A stretch of DNA of 64,000 bases from Tricholoma matsutake (lineage: Eukaryota; Basidiomycota; Agaricomycetes; Agaricales; Tricholomataceae). Positions 45,472-58,100 of the stretch are shown one piece after another (the stretch's first letter is position 1; every line of letters starts with the position of its first letter). Under the pieces are notes generated by a model that had not been told where the DNA came from, ran no database searches, and saw only the letters and a program-made list of their open reading frames with translations. The position numbers were made by a program, and so were the translations under genes. Location: NCBI GenBank assembly GCA_026075535.2, contig AP026543.1, forward strand, positions 9,238,001 through 9,302,000. The letters run 5' to 3'.

Positions 45472-48400
45472 GCCTCACGAGTTCAACAACAACTTAATCA
45501 AGAGCATTGAATATTGAGCATTCGCCGAATAAAAAGCTGAACACAACGACGACAGCAGTCTTCCACCTGGGATGAGCACACTGGCAGAGGATCTTGACTC
45601 TCTTCGGCGAAACGGATGCTCTTATGTGGCTTGTAACTATGGCCTCACGGTAGACACTGGCATGGCATGGGCATTTGGAGCTGTCTATGCTTAGGTTGCT
45701 CTGAGGATTCCTCACTCTAGTGGGAAGGAGCTCGATCGTGTATTTGTAAAATTCCTTGGAAAACATACCTGGCTTCGAGAATTAAGAAGAATTGCATATC
45801 TGTCCCTCGATCTATTCATCTCGACGAGCCTCCTCCATCCTCATCCATAATCCCCCCTGGGACAATTGCACCGAATCTTCAGCATGATCTAACAGGAAGA
45901 TAAAATCCCATACCTTGACATACATCGTGAAGTGGATGCCCGGCCACACCTTATCTCTTCCTTTCGTACCCTTGTAGTTGGACCACTCGGCAGGTGGGAG
46001 GGAGTCAGCTGGTTGTGCATCGCTTGCCAACGTGAACTCCGAAAATCTCTGAAGGAGACGAATGAGGAAGAAAGATACTTCGTTGTATGCGAACTGAGTA
46101 GTCGCTAATAAATCTAGCAAAAAACCAATAATGTAGAAGACGATTACCTGCTGGCCCAGACATATCCTCGGACCCGCGTTGAAGGGTAGGAATATAAATG
46201 GATTGGGGACAAGGTATTTATACAATCTTTCATCGATAAACCGGTCTGGATCAAATTCATGTGCTGGAGATCTTATGTTGGTCAGTGTAATGCTAGAGAG
46301 GCGATAGGATCACACCATCGGGACCCCATAAATCCGTTCGGCGATGCATTAAGAAAACGCTGTACATACATCTGCATACGAAAGTTGTCAGTGATGTGTT
46401 AATTTTTCAGGCAATGCGAAGCTTGCGTCTTATTGGCTGGGATGTAGAATGGCTTCTGTCCGGGTCTAGTAGAAGGAAACACTGTTGCTTTATTCGATGA
46501 CCTGGATGGTCGCATATTCCGTTATCCCGGTTATATATGTCAAGTGAGACAGGTACCTACCGTGAGTCGACCGGTCTATGATCGCAAGGAGTGAGCCAGA
46601 ATGTAAAAGAGTCCTGATGTACTCACACTGGAGGGTACAGCCTCAGAGTTTCTATTTCAGGGTGGGTTATGTACCCTCTTAATGCCGGGAATACTACGAC
46701 ATACCATTTATGAATGCCCTCAAGTAATTCATGTCTTTCATCTGTTCGAATGTCGGTCTGGAATAACCGACTTTGTCAAGGATCTCTTCCCGAAGGCGAC
46801 GAGTGATGTGAGGATATTGGGTTAACACATATACACCAAATGTCAACGTTGATGCAGTCTAGCAGGCATGAGTCGAGGACTTGGGTGACCATCGATATAT
46901 GTCCACACCGTATCTCGCCCTGCGACCAGTAGATTGACCAACTGTCATTTTGAATTAGCATCATTCAACCAACCTATAGCATGACTTACTTCATCTTTCA
47001 AAACTTGAACATCTGAGAGAGAAATGCACATGAGAATATGCAAGCGAAATAAACCGCGATATACCTTGTGTCTGGTCTAACAAATGACTCAGCAACGTCT
47101 CCTCCTTTATGTCTGCCTTTTCCCTATCCGCAGATAATTTGCCTTCCACCCTCACTTCCCGCGCACCCTTAGTCAAAGCCTCCACCAAAACAGGTTCAAT
47201 AAATTCGTCAACGACCTTCCTATGCGGTATAACCTCGTTCTTCCAAAACTCATCCAAAGGCCAGCTCGACCCGAACACCGTCCGGCGTACAGATGAAATC
47301 TGACCCGCAACAAAAGCACTAGCGAACAAATTGGAAGGGTGATTCGCGAATGTATTCGGGGAGATGGAAGGAGGATAGGGGAGTCCTGCAGATAGAGTAC
47401 GTATGTCGTTGCCGAAAAGGAATTCTGTGGCAGAGTCGAGTGTGAAACGCGATACTACATCCTGTGGATGGGTGTATTAGGATTGGGATTAAAAATAGAA
47501 ATATGTGATTGCGAAGGCATATGTACCTGGAAATCGACAGGATGCCCGGTGGTAAGTCTATCCATGACTTGTGCAATGGCATCGTTCGCATGTCCATCAA
47601 ATATGTCGAAATCGGTAATTCGCTCTCTGTTGAAGAAGGGCCGAGTCATGCCTCGGTGGAATCTGATGATTGTATATTAGTATTGTCGTGAATGTTTTGT
47701 AAACCCACGCACTTCCACATATCACCTAGGAAAGAATATCAGTCGAAGAAATACTCGGGACTTCACGAGACGTACCGTCAGCGTTAAACACGCCTATACC
47801 GAGAAAATCGTGAAACTGAGTATGTAATACATGTCCTAACCAGCGTCAAAATTGAGCATTAAAGCTACAACCGCGGAAACGAAATTCAACGAATAACCCT
47901 TAACTTACCTTTTTCGAACGTATCAAATTGCGTGGCCAGGATAGTCTAGGAGTAACGATTCAACTAGCCATCTCTCAAAATGTCCTGCGGCAGTATCACC
48001 TTGACATGTTGCGGTTCCACAGTGTACATCTTGAGTAAGATCAGTATTCATGGATGAAAGTGAAACTCCGACAGTAAGTACTACATACCAGATGATCAGC
48101 AATGACGCTGATCTCGAAAATACTTCCGTACTCTTCACACCATTTGTGTATCGCATCCACTGTGCGAACGACGACGTCACGACCGGATGATTCCAAAAGA
48201 TTATAACAACTCACTGGGATAACCCGACGAGATAGTGTCCACCATCGTTCTCAAATTCGAGAAACCATATTCCCGAACACGCGGGACCATAACGGCGCCT
48301 TGGGCTGCTGCATCAAGATTTGCACGATATACTCTCCAGCGGCCCAACGTAACATAGAAAGCCAGTCGTGCAGATAGTGCAATAAGGATAGCTAGCCACG

Positions 48401-48640
48401 TAGGTGTTGCGATGTCTAGATGAAATATGAACAGGCGGATAACCCCATAATAGAGAATTAAAGTCGGTAAGTTTCGCAGGCTCAAGTGGTATAAGAAGAG
48501 AGGACCCGGGGGTAAACTCGTCATAGATGGCATTGATGGAGGATCCGTTTACTCTCCATGTTGGCTTTTATACTTGGAGGAAAGATTCCTGATTTGTATT
48601 TGCCATCGATCTGTCGCACGGCGCAAATTTAGCTGAGAGA
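45472..48640 (-). repeat. Inverted duplication, arm C (P450 segment)
   Basis: Reverse-orientation counterpart of 4090-7343, covering promoter, gene and about 340 bp of 3' flank. The outer end lies about 120 bp from the left end of the MULE. Edges by eye. Confidence 0.85.
45812..48533 (-). CDS. Cytochrome P450 monooxygenase, CYP63/CYP5037-like (copy C)
   Basis: Near-copy of P450-A in reverse orientation, with all exon joins preserved. Visible: [33 protein letters not shown], the I-helix AGRDTT region, [38 protein letters not shown], and C-terminal [14 protein letters not shown] ending at 45812. The N-terminus differs: bases lost after the ancestral ATG (near 48563) put it out of frame, so translation must begin at 48533, equivalent to 4268 in copy A. 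A few residues are missing after LSAGLPYP compared with A. The intron 46372-46426 is GC-AG. No stop inside the exons was found, so it is probably functional or only recently inactive. Confidence 0.83.
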
Positions 48641-48763
48641 GTATGGCAACAGTACCTGGACTGCCCCTTTTTTGATCAATGGATCAGCGAGCCGACCGCG
48701 GGTGACGCTTACTATGTTTACATAATCATCACCGCTTACGATCACACGATCACCGTCTCCCAC

Positions 48764-49135
48764 AACACTGAACGCTCCCAGCAGATTCTTCGCAACACGT
48801 GACTTTCGGAAAATGCCGTTGCTGGAACTTAATGCAGATTTTCGTTGGATTTTCGGCGAGCGTTTGCTTGAGCATTGTAGCCTTCTTACATAATAGAGTT
48901 TTCACATTGATACTGAGACTGTAGGAGACAGTCAGACTCCAAAGCATGGTAAAAGGTTTTCTCACAGACCACAACTTCAACGCACTATCATATTACTGTG
49001 CGACTGGCAAAACTTGTAAATTTGGTCATGTTTGTATGGCTCAGGCAATAAGACCCTTTAGAAAAACACATCACATGACTTTTCCCACCACGTGAAGAGA
49101 TCCACCGATCTTATCTCTACCAGTATGAAAGTCGC
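48764..49135. repeat. MULE left terminal inverted repeat
   Basis: Matches the right end in inverted orientation through ccagcagattcttcgc, tttgcttgagcattgtagcc, gatactgagactgtaggaga and, further in, aataagaccctttag and gagatccacc. Small indels separate the two arms. Confidence 0.85.
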
Positions 49136-49157
49136 TTGACTATTAATAGATACTACG

Positions 49158-49640
49158 ATGGCCCTCGTCGAGACCCATTGTTCATCTGGTGGACGAGTAC
49201 GTAGTTTGTACAATCAATCATTCCCTGCTCCCCCAATGCCAGACCTCATTAAGTGCCTGCGATGCAGTTTCCATGGCGCCCAAACAGACTTTCCACACAA
49301 ATCAAACTTGCAGTACTTGAAAACCTGTGGGCCATGTAATCAGAAAAGGAATGAAGAGGCAGCACAGAAGCATGCAGACCAGGACAAAGAAAATTCAGAG
49401 AAATCTAATTGACGCATGCTGGGAAAGGACAAATCTGTCAATGGGCCTCCAACTCTTGCATGGAATAAATTCATTCCTCTGCTTACAAAAAACAAGGATA
49501 AGGCATACGAGCTGCATGTGTTCGTCATTCTTGATGATGAGGCTTCAGTGGCACCAGAGCGATCTGATGATAGAAGCCACGATCTTGCCCTACACCTTGC
49601 TAAGGTTGTTTGGAATATGACAGGATATAGGTTCAAGTGA
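49158..49640 (+). pseudogene. MULE transposase, N-terminal part
   Basis: The first open stretch starts MALVETHCSSGGRVRSLYNQ and carries a Cys-rich segment KCLRCSFHGAQ...KTCGPCNQKRNEEAA, probably a zinc-binding DNA-recognition module. A second (49416-49640) reads LAWNKFIPLLTKNKDKAYEL and LAKVVWNMTGYRFK, typical of basidiomycete MULE transposases. Frame breaks separate the two, and downstream coding is lost before G3. Confidence 0.75.
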
Positions 49641-51079
49641 GTCTCTGCTACAACCCCATCTCATCTGAATAAAGCTGAACATGAGAAAGCTACAAGATGA
49701 AAAAGAAAAGCCAGACTGCAGAAAGTACCACCACCATCAGGAAACCAAGGAGGAAATGATAATATTAGACTATGCTGTACAATATCTGATAAGCTAAATC
49801 TTTGGTATAACATGTCCAATTCTTGTACACCCTCTGCTAATGAAAGATATAGCACAGTAGAGTTGGCCAATTCCATCAGATCTGCCAGACTGATGGATTT
49901 GATCATTGACTGGCATTTATCTACGTATAGGTCAAACCTTGTAATTGGAACACAAGAAGAAAGGAAAATAGTACCATTTTTGTCCCTTTTCATTCCATTT
50001 TTATGAGATATACTTTGTTGTTGTTCAGAAGTTGACTTAGTAAAGTTGTTGAATTGTTGCCTTATAAATATAATTAACTTAATATTTGTTCATTTGTTTG
50101 TCTCATTTCACACAATCTTACATGCTTACTCACACACCCATGTTTATTTGTGGCTGAGGTCATGATCAGTTTTTTGCATTTTGTTGAGCTCAAGGGGTTG
50201 TGGCTGTGCAGACTCTGTTTTTTGAAACATCCTGAATCTTATACTCTGACAACAAACCAGCCATATAAAAATGTTGAGTTCAGCTATTGGCAATGTTAGC
50301 ATTCTATTATCTGTGCACTAGTAGCATTTTGAGTTGTTTGGGTATATTTGACTATATAATCCAATTCTGGCAGGTGGACTACAATAGGGTTGTTCACAGT
50401 TGGCATTTTTGGTTCATTTTTCACTCATTTTTCAATCATTTTCTATTTCATTTTGATTCCATTTTTCTCAAGAATGGAACTGAGAATGAATGTAAAATGA
50501 ATGTAAAATGGAACCCTACCCTTGCTTTTGTAAAAAGGGAACCGAAAAATGATCATTTTTCATCTTTTTAGCACTGTGCCTGGCAAGAAAAATGCATTTT
50601 TGCTCCATTTTTCTAAAATTTCCATCCCAGGGTGTTCACAGTAACCATTTTTCATGTCATTTTCCATTCCATTTTTTGTTCCCTTTTGTTTGTTCCTCTG
50701 CCAAATACATGAAAATGAGCTGAAAATGAGTTTGAAAATGAGCTGAAAATGGCCCAAGAATGGCTACCGTGAACAACCCTGAATAGCTACAAGACTGATG
50801 GAATATTCTCATAGCTTTTCAGCTCTGCAACATAATTGCAAAACAATTATCATGCTTGTCCAATGCTGTCTCAGACTTGTATCAGATGTCCCAAAACTCC
50901 AATACTGCTTTAACATTGCAATGTTAGCTCTGGTAGTAAATTACTTGTAGTATAAAGATAAAAGTATTTAATTATATCTCATTATATAACATTTTGATGA
51001 CTATTTGTCACTATTGACTGGAAATACCAGCATCTCCACAGTTTCCTGATGACCTACACATTTTATTGTGCACAGTTAC
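49641..51079. other. Degenerate MULE interior plus a MITE, no gene seen
   Basis: A/T-rich sequence between the last recognisable N-terminal transposase piece and the G3 LTR. It contains a non-autonomous element at 50395-50781. The remainder (49650-49730) may be transposase remains, but I could not assign it securely. Confidence 0.5.
50395..50781. mobile_element. Short TIR element, 387 bp
   Basis: Ends (t/c)agggttgttcac in inverted orientation, with further shared gccattttt and ctcattttt motifs inside each end. Non-coding. A one-ended copy of the same family lies at 7707-7939 in opposite orientation. No clear target duplication. Confidence 0.7.
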
Positions 51080-51481
51080 TGTTAGGAAACCACCCCATTA
51101 CCTAATAAAATTTCATTTTTATTTTATTATGTCGAATTATGCTACATGACGCCAAATTACGCTACACTTTGATAGCATGAGAATTTTATTTTGCACGCAT
51201 CAAAATGTACGTGTATGTATGAGTGCGTCGGTAACAACAATGTACAATATGTGTAACATAGTATATAAACCCTAAATATATGCCTAGGGGACCCCAGTTG
51301 TGTTCTCTTAGGTATTCCACCTATGTTTTTGGTGTGAAAGGCCTTTGTCAATGAACTCACCTATTAATAACCCCTCACATCAAAACCATCAATTCCCCCA
51401 TCATGAGCGTGGATCCCGCCCCCTTCTTGTAGAGAGAACCTGCACAGTCTTAGCTAGCAGATAGTGGGTGTCGCCCTAACA
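51080..51481 (+). repeat. G3 5' LTR
   Basis: 402 bp, TGTTAGG to CCTAACA, with the same agttgtgttct start motif as G1. The self-complementary agaacacaact follows at 51484-51494. Confidence 0.93.
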
Positions 51482-51968
51482 GAAGAACACAACTACCCAT
51501 ATCAGTGCGCCTTCTCTTACTTGCGCATACGTCATTGTTTCACCGCACCACATCCAATTACTCACCCTTTTGGCATGAGCGGGAAGTACTTGTATATATG
51601 TAATCTACCTTTTCTTTCATAAGCCGATGCCAGGCCTCGCCTTACATTGCGACTGCCAGTGATTGAGAGGCAGCGCTCGTCATTAGGACAGCTGCAACCA
51701 GACAACCGATTGGATCTGGTTTAGTTACGATTTACATCACTCTATTCAGACGACTATTTTAGTTACAAGCCGAATTCAGTGATATCTCCGAGATCAGGCA
51801 CTGTTGGAAGGGTTATTGATCCGAAGTGTCAAAATAGGTGCCTGACGAACGACGAACGATTGACGAACCTCGACAAACCTTATCATGTGACCCATATACG
51901 TTTGGAGAGGTCTTGAAGAAAATTTTTTGAATTTGTCGAAGAAGTGATTCATCACAGATTTTACAATT

Positions 51969-53066
51969 ATGTCCGAACCTTCAACTTCTAATCCTGGTCC
52001 TAATCCTGTTCCCACACCAGCACTAGAGGCGAAAATTGATGTGCTCACAGCGCAAATGTCACAATTAGTGTCAGTATTGGCAGCATCACAGCCCAGACAA
52101 GCGGAAGTACAGCCAGAGATGATAGGAGAAAGAGATGATGAGATGGAGGAGATGGTGGAGTGGATATCACAGGAGGATGAGACAGCAGAGAAATCCGGAA
52201 ATGGAAAAGCGCGCTTACCTAAGTACGTGCCCCCGCAAATCTTTGACGGTACCATGGAGAATACAAAATCCTTCATCAGCTCTATAGTATTGTACATCCA
52301 TGGGAGGAAGCCCGAGTTTCGTACAGCCGAGTCTAGGATTATGTTTGCTCTCTCATACATTCAGGGGGGGAAAGCACAGTTCTGGAGAAACGAGGCTATT
52401 AATCAAATTGCCACGGGAAATAAACCATTTGCAACCTTCAAGGAATTTCTGAAGAGATTGGAGGCACAGTTTGGAGACCCTAATCCAAAGGTGACAGCCA
52501 ATGCTAAATTAAAAACCATGCACCAAGGTTCCCTGATGGCGGATGAATTTATTTTGCACTTCAAAGCAGAAGCTTCGCAAATGGACATGGGAGAAGCTGC
52601 ATTGGTAGAGTTTTTGAAAGCAGGATTAAATCCCTCCTTATTCAAGTCTATCTACCAACTACCTTCTATGCCAGAGAAATTGGACGAGTGGTATAATTGG
52701 GCAATGCACCTTGACCGGCAATATCGGCAGGAACAGGCGGAGTCAAAGTTGATGTACGGAAGTAGTAAATTTGGAAAGTCATCAGGAGGAAAGTCCGAGA
52801 AAGGAAAGGCGCCTCAGGCGCAAGCTCTGAGGGCACAGCCACTGGCCATGGCAGTGACACCTATAGTTATGGAGTCAGCAGCACCAGCAGAGGCAATGGA
52901 GGTTGATCAAGCAGGGAGATGAGCCCCACTTAAATGTTTTAACTGTGGGCAGTTAGGACACATTTCTAGGAATTGTAGGCAGAAAAGAAAGATTAGGGAA
53001 GCTACAATTGAGGAAGTGAAGCTGGAGGAAGGCAAGCAGAAGAATTTTGCGGAAGAGTCCCAGTGA
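51969..53066 (+). pseudogene. G3 gag, one TGA stop
   Basis: Open for 317 codons from MSEPSTSNPGPNPVPTP to VDQAGR, then TGA at 52920 where G1 reads CAA, then the CCHC knuckle CFNCGQLGHISRNC and the end at the CAGTGAAGG overlap with pol. G1's 13-bp duplication is absent. Apart from the single stop this is the best-preserved gag with G4. Confidence 0.9.
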
Positions 53067-53861
53067 AGGTTTCCCCATTGGTGACCCAGAATCGTTACAA
53101 TGTATTAGTATCTGAGGAAACCCAGAGTAAATCAGAAAAGGAAATCAAGGAGGAGTACAACTGTTACAAATCACGTGACCAAGAAAATTGCTGAGCACTA
53201 TTTCCGAAAACCCCTAAATTCTTTATTCGCTCTGCGCGAATAGAACCAGAGATCACCTTGACTGTGGGACTGAAGACAGTGGACATGCATGCAGCTATTG
53301 ATGTGGAAGCGTTGCTTGATAGTGGTGCTACAGGATTATTTATTAATCAATCCTTAATTACCAGAAATGGTATTAACACATGCAAGCTGGCGCAACCTAT
53401 AATGGTGTGCAATATTGACGGAACAGTCAATCGTGGAGGAACTATCAAGGAGGAGGTGACTATGGTACTAAAGTATCAGGAGCATCAGGAGCAAGCCGTA
53501 TTCGAAGTGTGCAATCTTGGGAAAACCAATCTAATAATAGGATGTCCATGGTTACGGAAGCATAATCCTGAAATTGATTGGAAAACTGGGAAAGTACAAA
53601 TGACTCATTGTCCTAAGGAATGTAATGTGTATGGAAGGAAGATGAAGAAGGAAAAAAGGAAAAAGAGAGAGAAAGAATATCTGAGGAAGTATTCTGTTAC
53701 AATGGAGGAAGTGGAGGATGAGGAAATGCCAAATGGGGAAGTTCCAATCATGATTGAGAAAGAAGAGCAGAAGCAAACCTTTAGAGCAATTTGTGGAGGA
53801 CAGTCATGGGACAAGAATATTGTGAAGGTGGAGAAGCCAGTGGAGGAATGGGTGCCAAAAG
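53063..53861 (+). pseudogene. G3 pol, protease part only
   Basis: Begins in the -1 frame relative to gag (SPLVTQNRYNVLVS) and contains the protease DSGATGLFIN near 53318-53345. There is one TGA near 53190 and truncation at the G3/G4 junction. No reverse transcriptase remains. Confidence 0.88.
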
Positions 53862-54268
53862 AGGGCGACACCCACTATCTGCTAGCTAAGACCGTGTGGG
53901 TTCTCCCTACAAGAAGGGGGCGGGATCCGCGCTCGTGATGGGGAATTGATGGTTTTGATGCAAGGGGTTATTAATAGGTGAGTTTGTTGACAAAGGCCTT
54001 TCACACCAAAAGCATAGGTGGAATACCTAAGAGAACACAACTGGGGTCCCCTAGGCGTATATTTAGGGTTTATATACTATGTTACATATATTGTACATTG
54101 TTGTTACCAACGCACTCGTACATGCACGTACATATTGATGTGTGTGAAATAAAATTCTCACGCTATCAAAGTGCAGCGTCATTTGGCATCATTTAGCGTA
54201 ATGTAGTGTAATTCAACATAATAAAATAAAAATGAAATTTTATTAGGTAATGGGGTGGTTTCCTAACA
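53862..54268 (-). repeat. G4 3' LTR, four terminal bases missing
   Basis: Starts agggcgacaccc where tgttagggcgacaccc is expected, and ends TTTCCTAACA. The polypurine tract follows at 54269-54281. Confidence 0.93.
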
Positions 54269-54279
54269 TTACCCCCCTT

Positions 54280-57200
54280 TTATGCCTCGACTTCCAGGCA
54301 AGAAAATATTGCATTTGTCCCCTCTGTGAAATTTTGGTATGGCCGGAATCTCATCCCCTCATACACCATTCTCACAATGCAATGCAGAGCATTCGGATTA
54401 CGTTTAAAGAATTGGGCGATCGCATTGCACGCTTGCTTACAATTCTCTTTGGGCTCCCATGAATTATTTTTGTCGGTATAGTTTTTCCACTTTATTAAGA
54501 ACTCCAATTTGTTCCATCAAAGATGTGAGTCTAGAATTTCTTCAACTACATATTCTGGAGCACCTTCTACTATTATCAGAGGTTGTGGAGTAGTTTGTTG
54601 ACCAGGAATAGTGTGTGGGCAGTAAGGGCATAGGCGGGATACATTAATCTCGGGATCAATCTTGAATGATCAGGGTAATTTTAGCACTACCGCATTAGGC
54701 AAGATTACTTTAGAGATTGCATATGGGCCAACTTGTTTCTCCGTAAGTTTCCTTGAAGGTCGTGGAATATTTAGGTCCTTGGTACTTAGCCACACCAAGT
54801 CACCAACTTTGTACTCTGGAGCATGTGCTCGAGTACGATCCGCGTGTCGCATCATGTCATCACGTGCTTTCTTCAATGCCGCCTCTGCTTCCTCTTGTAC
54901 CTTTTGCATCTTAGATACAGAGTCTTCTACCAACTGTACTTTGACTTCCCTTCTGGGTTCTACTCCCATGCGAGGATGATATCCATAATTCGCGAAAAAG
55001 GGTGACATACGAGTAGCCAAATGGAATTTGTTATTGTGGGAAAATTTGGCAATTGCCAGCCATTTGGGCCAGTCGGTTTGTCGGTAGTTGACAAACATAT
55101 GTAGGTACTGCTCCAACTCCTGGTTCATTCTCTCTGTCTGGCCATCAGTCTGCGGGTGATATGCCATAGATAACTTCGTTTGAATTCCCAATATGTTGTT
55201 CAGTTCTCGCATAAATGTGGAAGCAAATTGTGGTCTGTGATCGGAGATAATGGTATTGGGTAACCCATGTAACCGCCATACCTGATTTAGATAGAGGCGC
55301 ACCAAGCCCAATGATGAGGTTTCTGTAGTAGTAGGAATAATATGGACCTCCTTTGTGAAGCGGTCGCATACTATGAATATTGCATCGTACCCTTGAGCCT
55401 CAGGTAATCCGGTAATAAAATCCACAGATATATCTCGCCATGGCGCTTTAGGTATAGGGTTCGGCATTGATTTTCCTGCAGGTTTCTCTGGAAATTTCTT
55501 CCCCCTTATGCAGGTATCACATCCATCCACATACCCCAACACATACTTTGAAATTCTGGGCCACCAATAATTTCTCATTACTAATTCCAATGTCTTCCAT
55601 CTTCCTGGGTGTCTGGCAGTCAGCATATTGTGATGTAACTGGACGATCTCCCTTCGCAAATCCTGATCCTTCGGTACATACACTTTTCCTCAAAATAACA
55701 CCAACCCTTGTTCCTCAGCCCATTCATCTCCTATAGTATTACCTTTCTTCTCTCCCTTCAGAGCTTTCATGGCTTCCACTACTTCATTGTCCATTTCTGA
55801 ACATTGTCTAATTTTAGACAACATTTCCGTTTCCGAGCTATCTATTAATAGATGCTCTTGATGCATAGCGCAAATGTGAAAGTATTCGGGTTTGAGTAAG
55901 GTAACATTCTTATTGTCCTCCTCTACCCCCCTTTTATGATCAATACGTCTGGATAACACATCTGCTTTCCTCATTAAGCTTCCCGCCTTGTGGACCAAGT
56001 GAAAATTGAAACACGATAGGAATAGTGCCCAATGTGCTTGCCAGCGATTAAGCTTTTTAGTGGACATGAAGTATTGCAGATTTTGATGATCCGTCCAGAT
56101 CTCAATCTGATGCGTACATCCCTCCAAATAATGCCTCCATGCCTCCAATGCTCGTATTATCCCCAACATCTCTTTGTCATGCACATTATAATTCCTCTCC
56201 ACATCATTCAACCCTTTTGACAAGTATGCACAAGGATGCCATTTGTCATCTTCGCACAGCATTGATAATACCGCTCCAGTAGCAAAATCGGATGCATTGG
56301 ATTCCACTCGCAAAGGGCGTGTGAAATCTACTGGGGCTAATATTGGTCCCTCCACAAACTTTCTCTTCAACTCCTCAAACACTGTCTGCTGCTGCTCTCC
56401 CCACCTCCATACTACTCCCTTTCGTGTAAGGTTATGTAAGGGTGCAGCAATTTTGGAAAAATTGTGCACAAAGCGACGATAATAATTTGCGAGTCCCAAG
56501 AAGGCTTGAACCTCCTTGACATGGGTGGGTGCAGGCCAATCTGTGATCGCCTGTACCTTGATCAGATCCATTTTGATCCCGTCAGGGCCAATCAATAGTC
56601 CTAGGAACTCAATCTCGCTTGCCCCAAACACACACTTCTCCGGTTTCAAAAATAGATCATTCTCTGCTAACCTCCATAGCACCTCCTGCACTATCACCTC
56701 ATGATTTTCCTCATCCTCTGTGAATATCAGAATGTCATCAATGAATATTATTACCATGCCTTTGTCTATTACATCCTTGAAAATGTTGTTCATCATATTT
56801 TGGAAAGTTGGGGGACTATTGGTCATCCCGAAAAACATGACAAGCGGCTCGAAGGATCCTCAATGTGTGGCAAATGCGGCCTTCCACTCATCTCCTTTCT
56901 TTATTCGTACATTATTGTATCCCCATCATAAATCCAATTTTGTAAAGACCTTGGCTTTTCCCACCTTGTCAATTATTTCTGAGATCAATGGCAGGGGGTA
57001 CACGTTCTTCACTGTCCACTCATTCAGATACCTATAATCGGTACACATCCTCTTTGGACTTTTTTTGGCATGAAGAATATTGGTGATGTCTGTGGTGATT
57101 TCGAAGGTCGTATATATCCTTTGCGCAATTGCTCCTTCAGGAATGCATCCACTTCTTCTTGTTCCATCAGAGATAATGGATATACCTTGGACTTCTTCGG

Positions 57201-58100
57201 CACAAACCCTGGCTTCATCTCAATCACATGATCCCATGGCTTCCGCACCAGCATTCGCTCAGACTCCTTCTTCTGGAAGACTGACAGATATTCATGATAC
57301 ACTTTTGGCACCCATTCCTCCACTGGCTTCTCCACCTTCACAATATTCTTGTCCCATGACTGTCCTCCACAAATTGCTCTAAAGGTTTGCTTCTGCTCTT
57401 CTTTCTCAATCATGATTGGAACTTCCCCATTTGGCATTTCCTCATCCTCCACTTCCTCCATTGTAACAGAATACTTCCTCAGATATTCTTTCTCTCTCTT
57501 TTTCCTTTTTTCCTTCTTCATCTTCCTTCCATACACATTACATTCCTTAGGACAATGAGTCATTTGTACTTTCCCAGTTTTCCAATCAATTTCAGGATTA
57601 TGCTTCCGTAACCATGGACATCCTATTATTAGATTGGTTTTCCCAAGATTGCACGCTTCAAATGTGGCTCGCTCCTGATGCTCCTGATACCTTAGTACCA
57701 TAGTCACCTCCTCCTTGATAGTTCCTCCACGATTGACTGTTCCATCAATATTGTACACCATTATAGGTTGCGTCAGCTTGCATGTGTTAATACCATTTCC
57801 AGTAATTAAGGACCAATTAATGAATAATCCTGTAGCACCACTATCAAGCAACGCTTCCACATCAATTGCTGCATGCGTGTCCACTGTCTTCAGTCCCACA
57901 GTCAAGGTGATTTCAGGTTCTATTTGTGCAGAGCGAATAAAGAATTTAGGGGTTTTCGGAAATAGTGCTCGGCAATTTTCTTGGTCACATGATTCACAAC
58001 AGTTGTACTCCTCCTTGATTTCCCTTTCTGATTTACTCTGGGTTTCCTTGGATACTAATACATTGTAACGATTCTGGGTCACCAATGGGGAAACCTTCAC
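54280..58100 (-). pseudogene. G4 pol (PR-RT-RH-IN-chromodomain)
   Basis: Protease (LLDSGATGLFIN), RT in two parts because of a frameshift near 57050 (after SPIFFMPKK) and TGA stops near 56930 and 56870, then FFGMTNSPPTFQNMM and FIDDILIFTEDEENH, RNase H (IEIWTDHQNLQYF), integrase zinc finger and core ([45 protein letters not shown]), and chromodomain LIKWKNYTDKNNSWEPKE at 54280-54507. Stops also lie between RNase H and integrase and before the chromodomain. Used here as the reference to read the mutations in G1. Confidence 0.93.

Larger units (their letters stand above)
51080..53861 (+). mobile_element. Truncated chromovirus G3 (G1 family)
   Basis: 5' LTR, leader, gag and the protease/early pol region of a G1-family element, ending abruptly after codons for KPVEEWVPK. 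At 53862 the sequence switches to the 3' LTR of G4 in reverse orientation, missing its last four bases. The 3' half and 3' LTR of G3 are absent. The flank gttac (51075-51079) is the presumed original target site. Confidence 0.92.

Noticed and set aside
49158..49412. A stand-alone Cys-rich protein gene
   Set aside because: Its sequence and position fit the N-terminus of the MULE transposase, and the next frame continues the same family.
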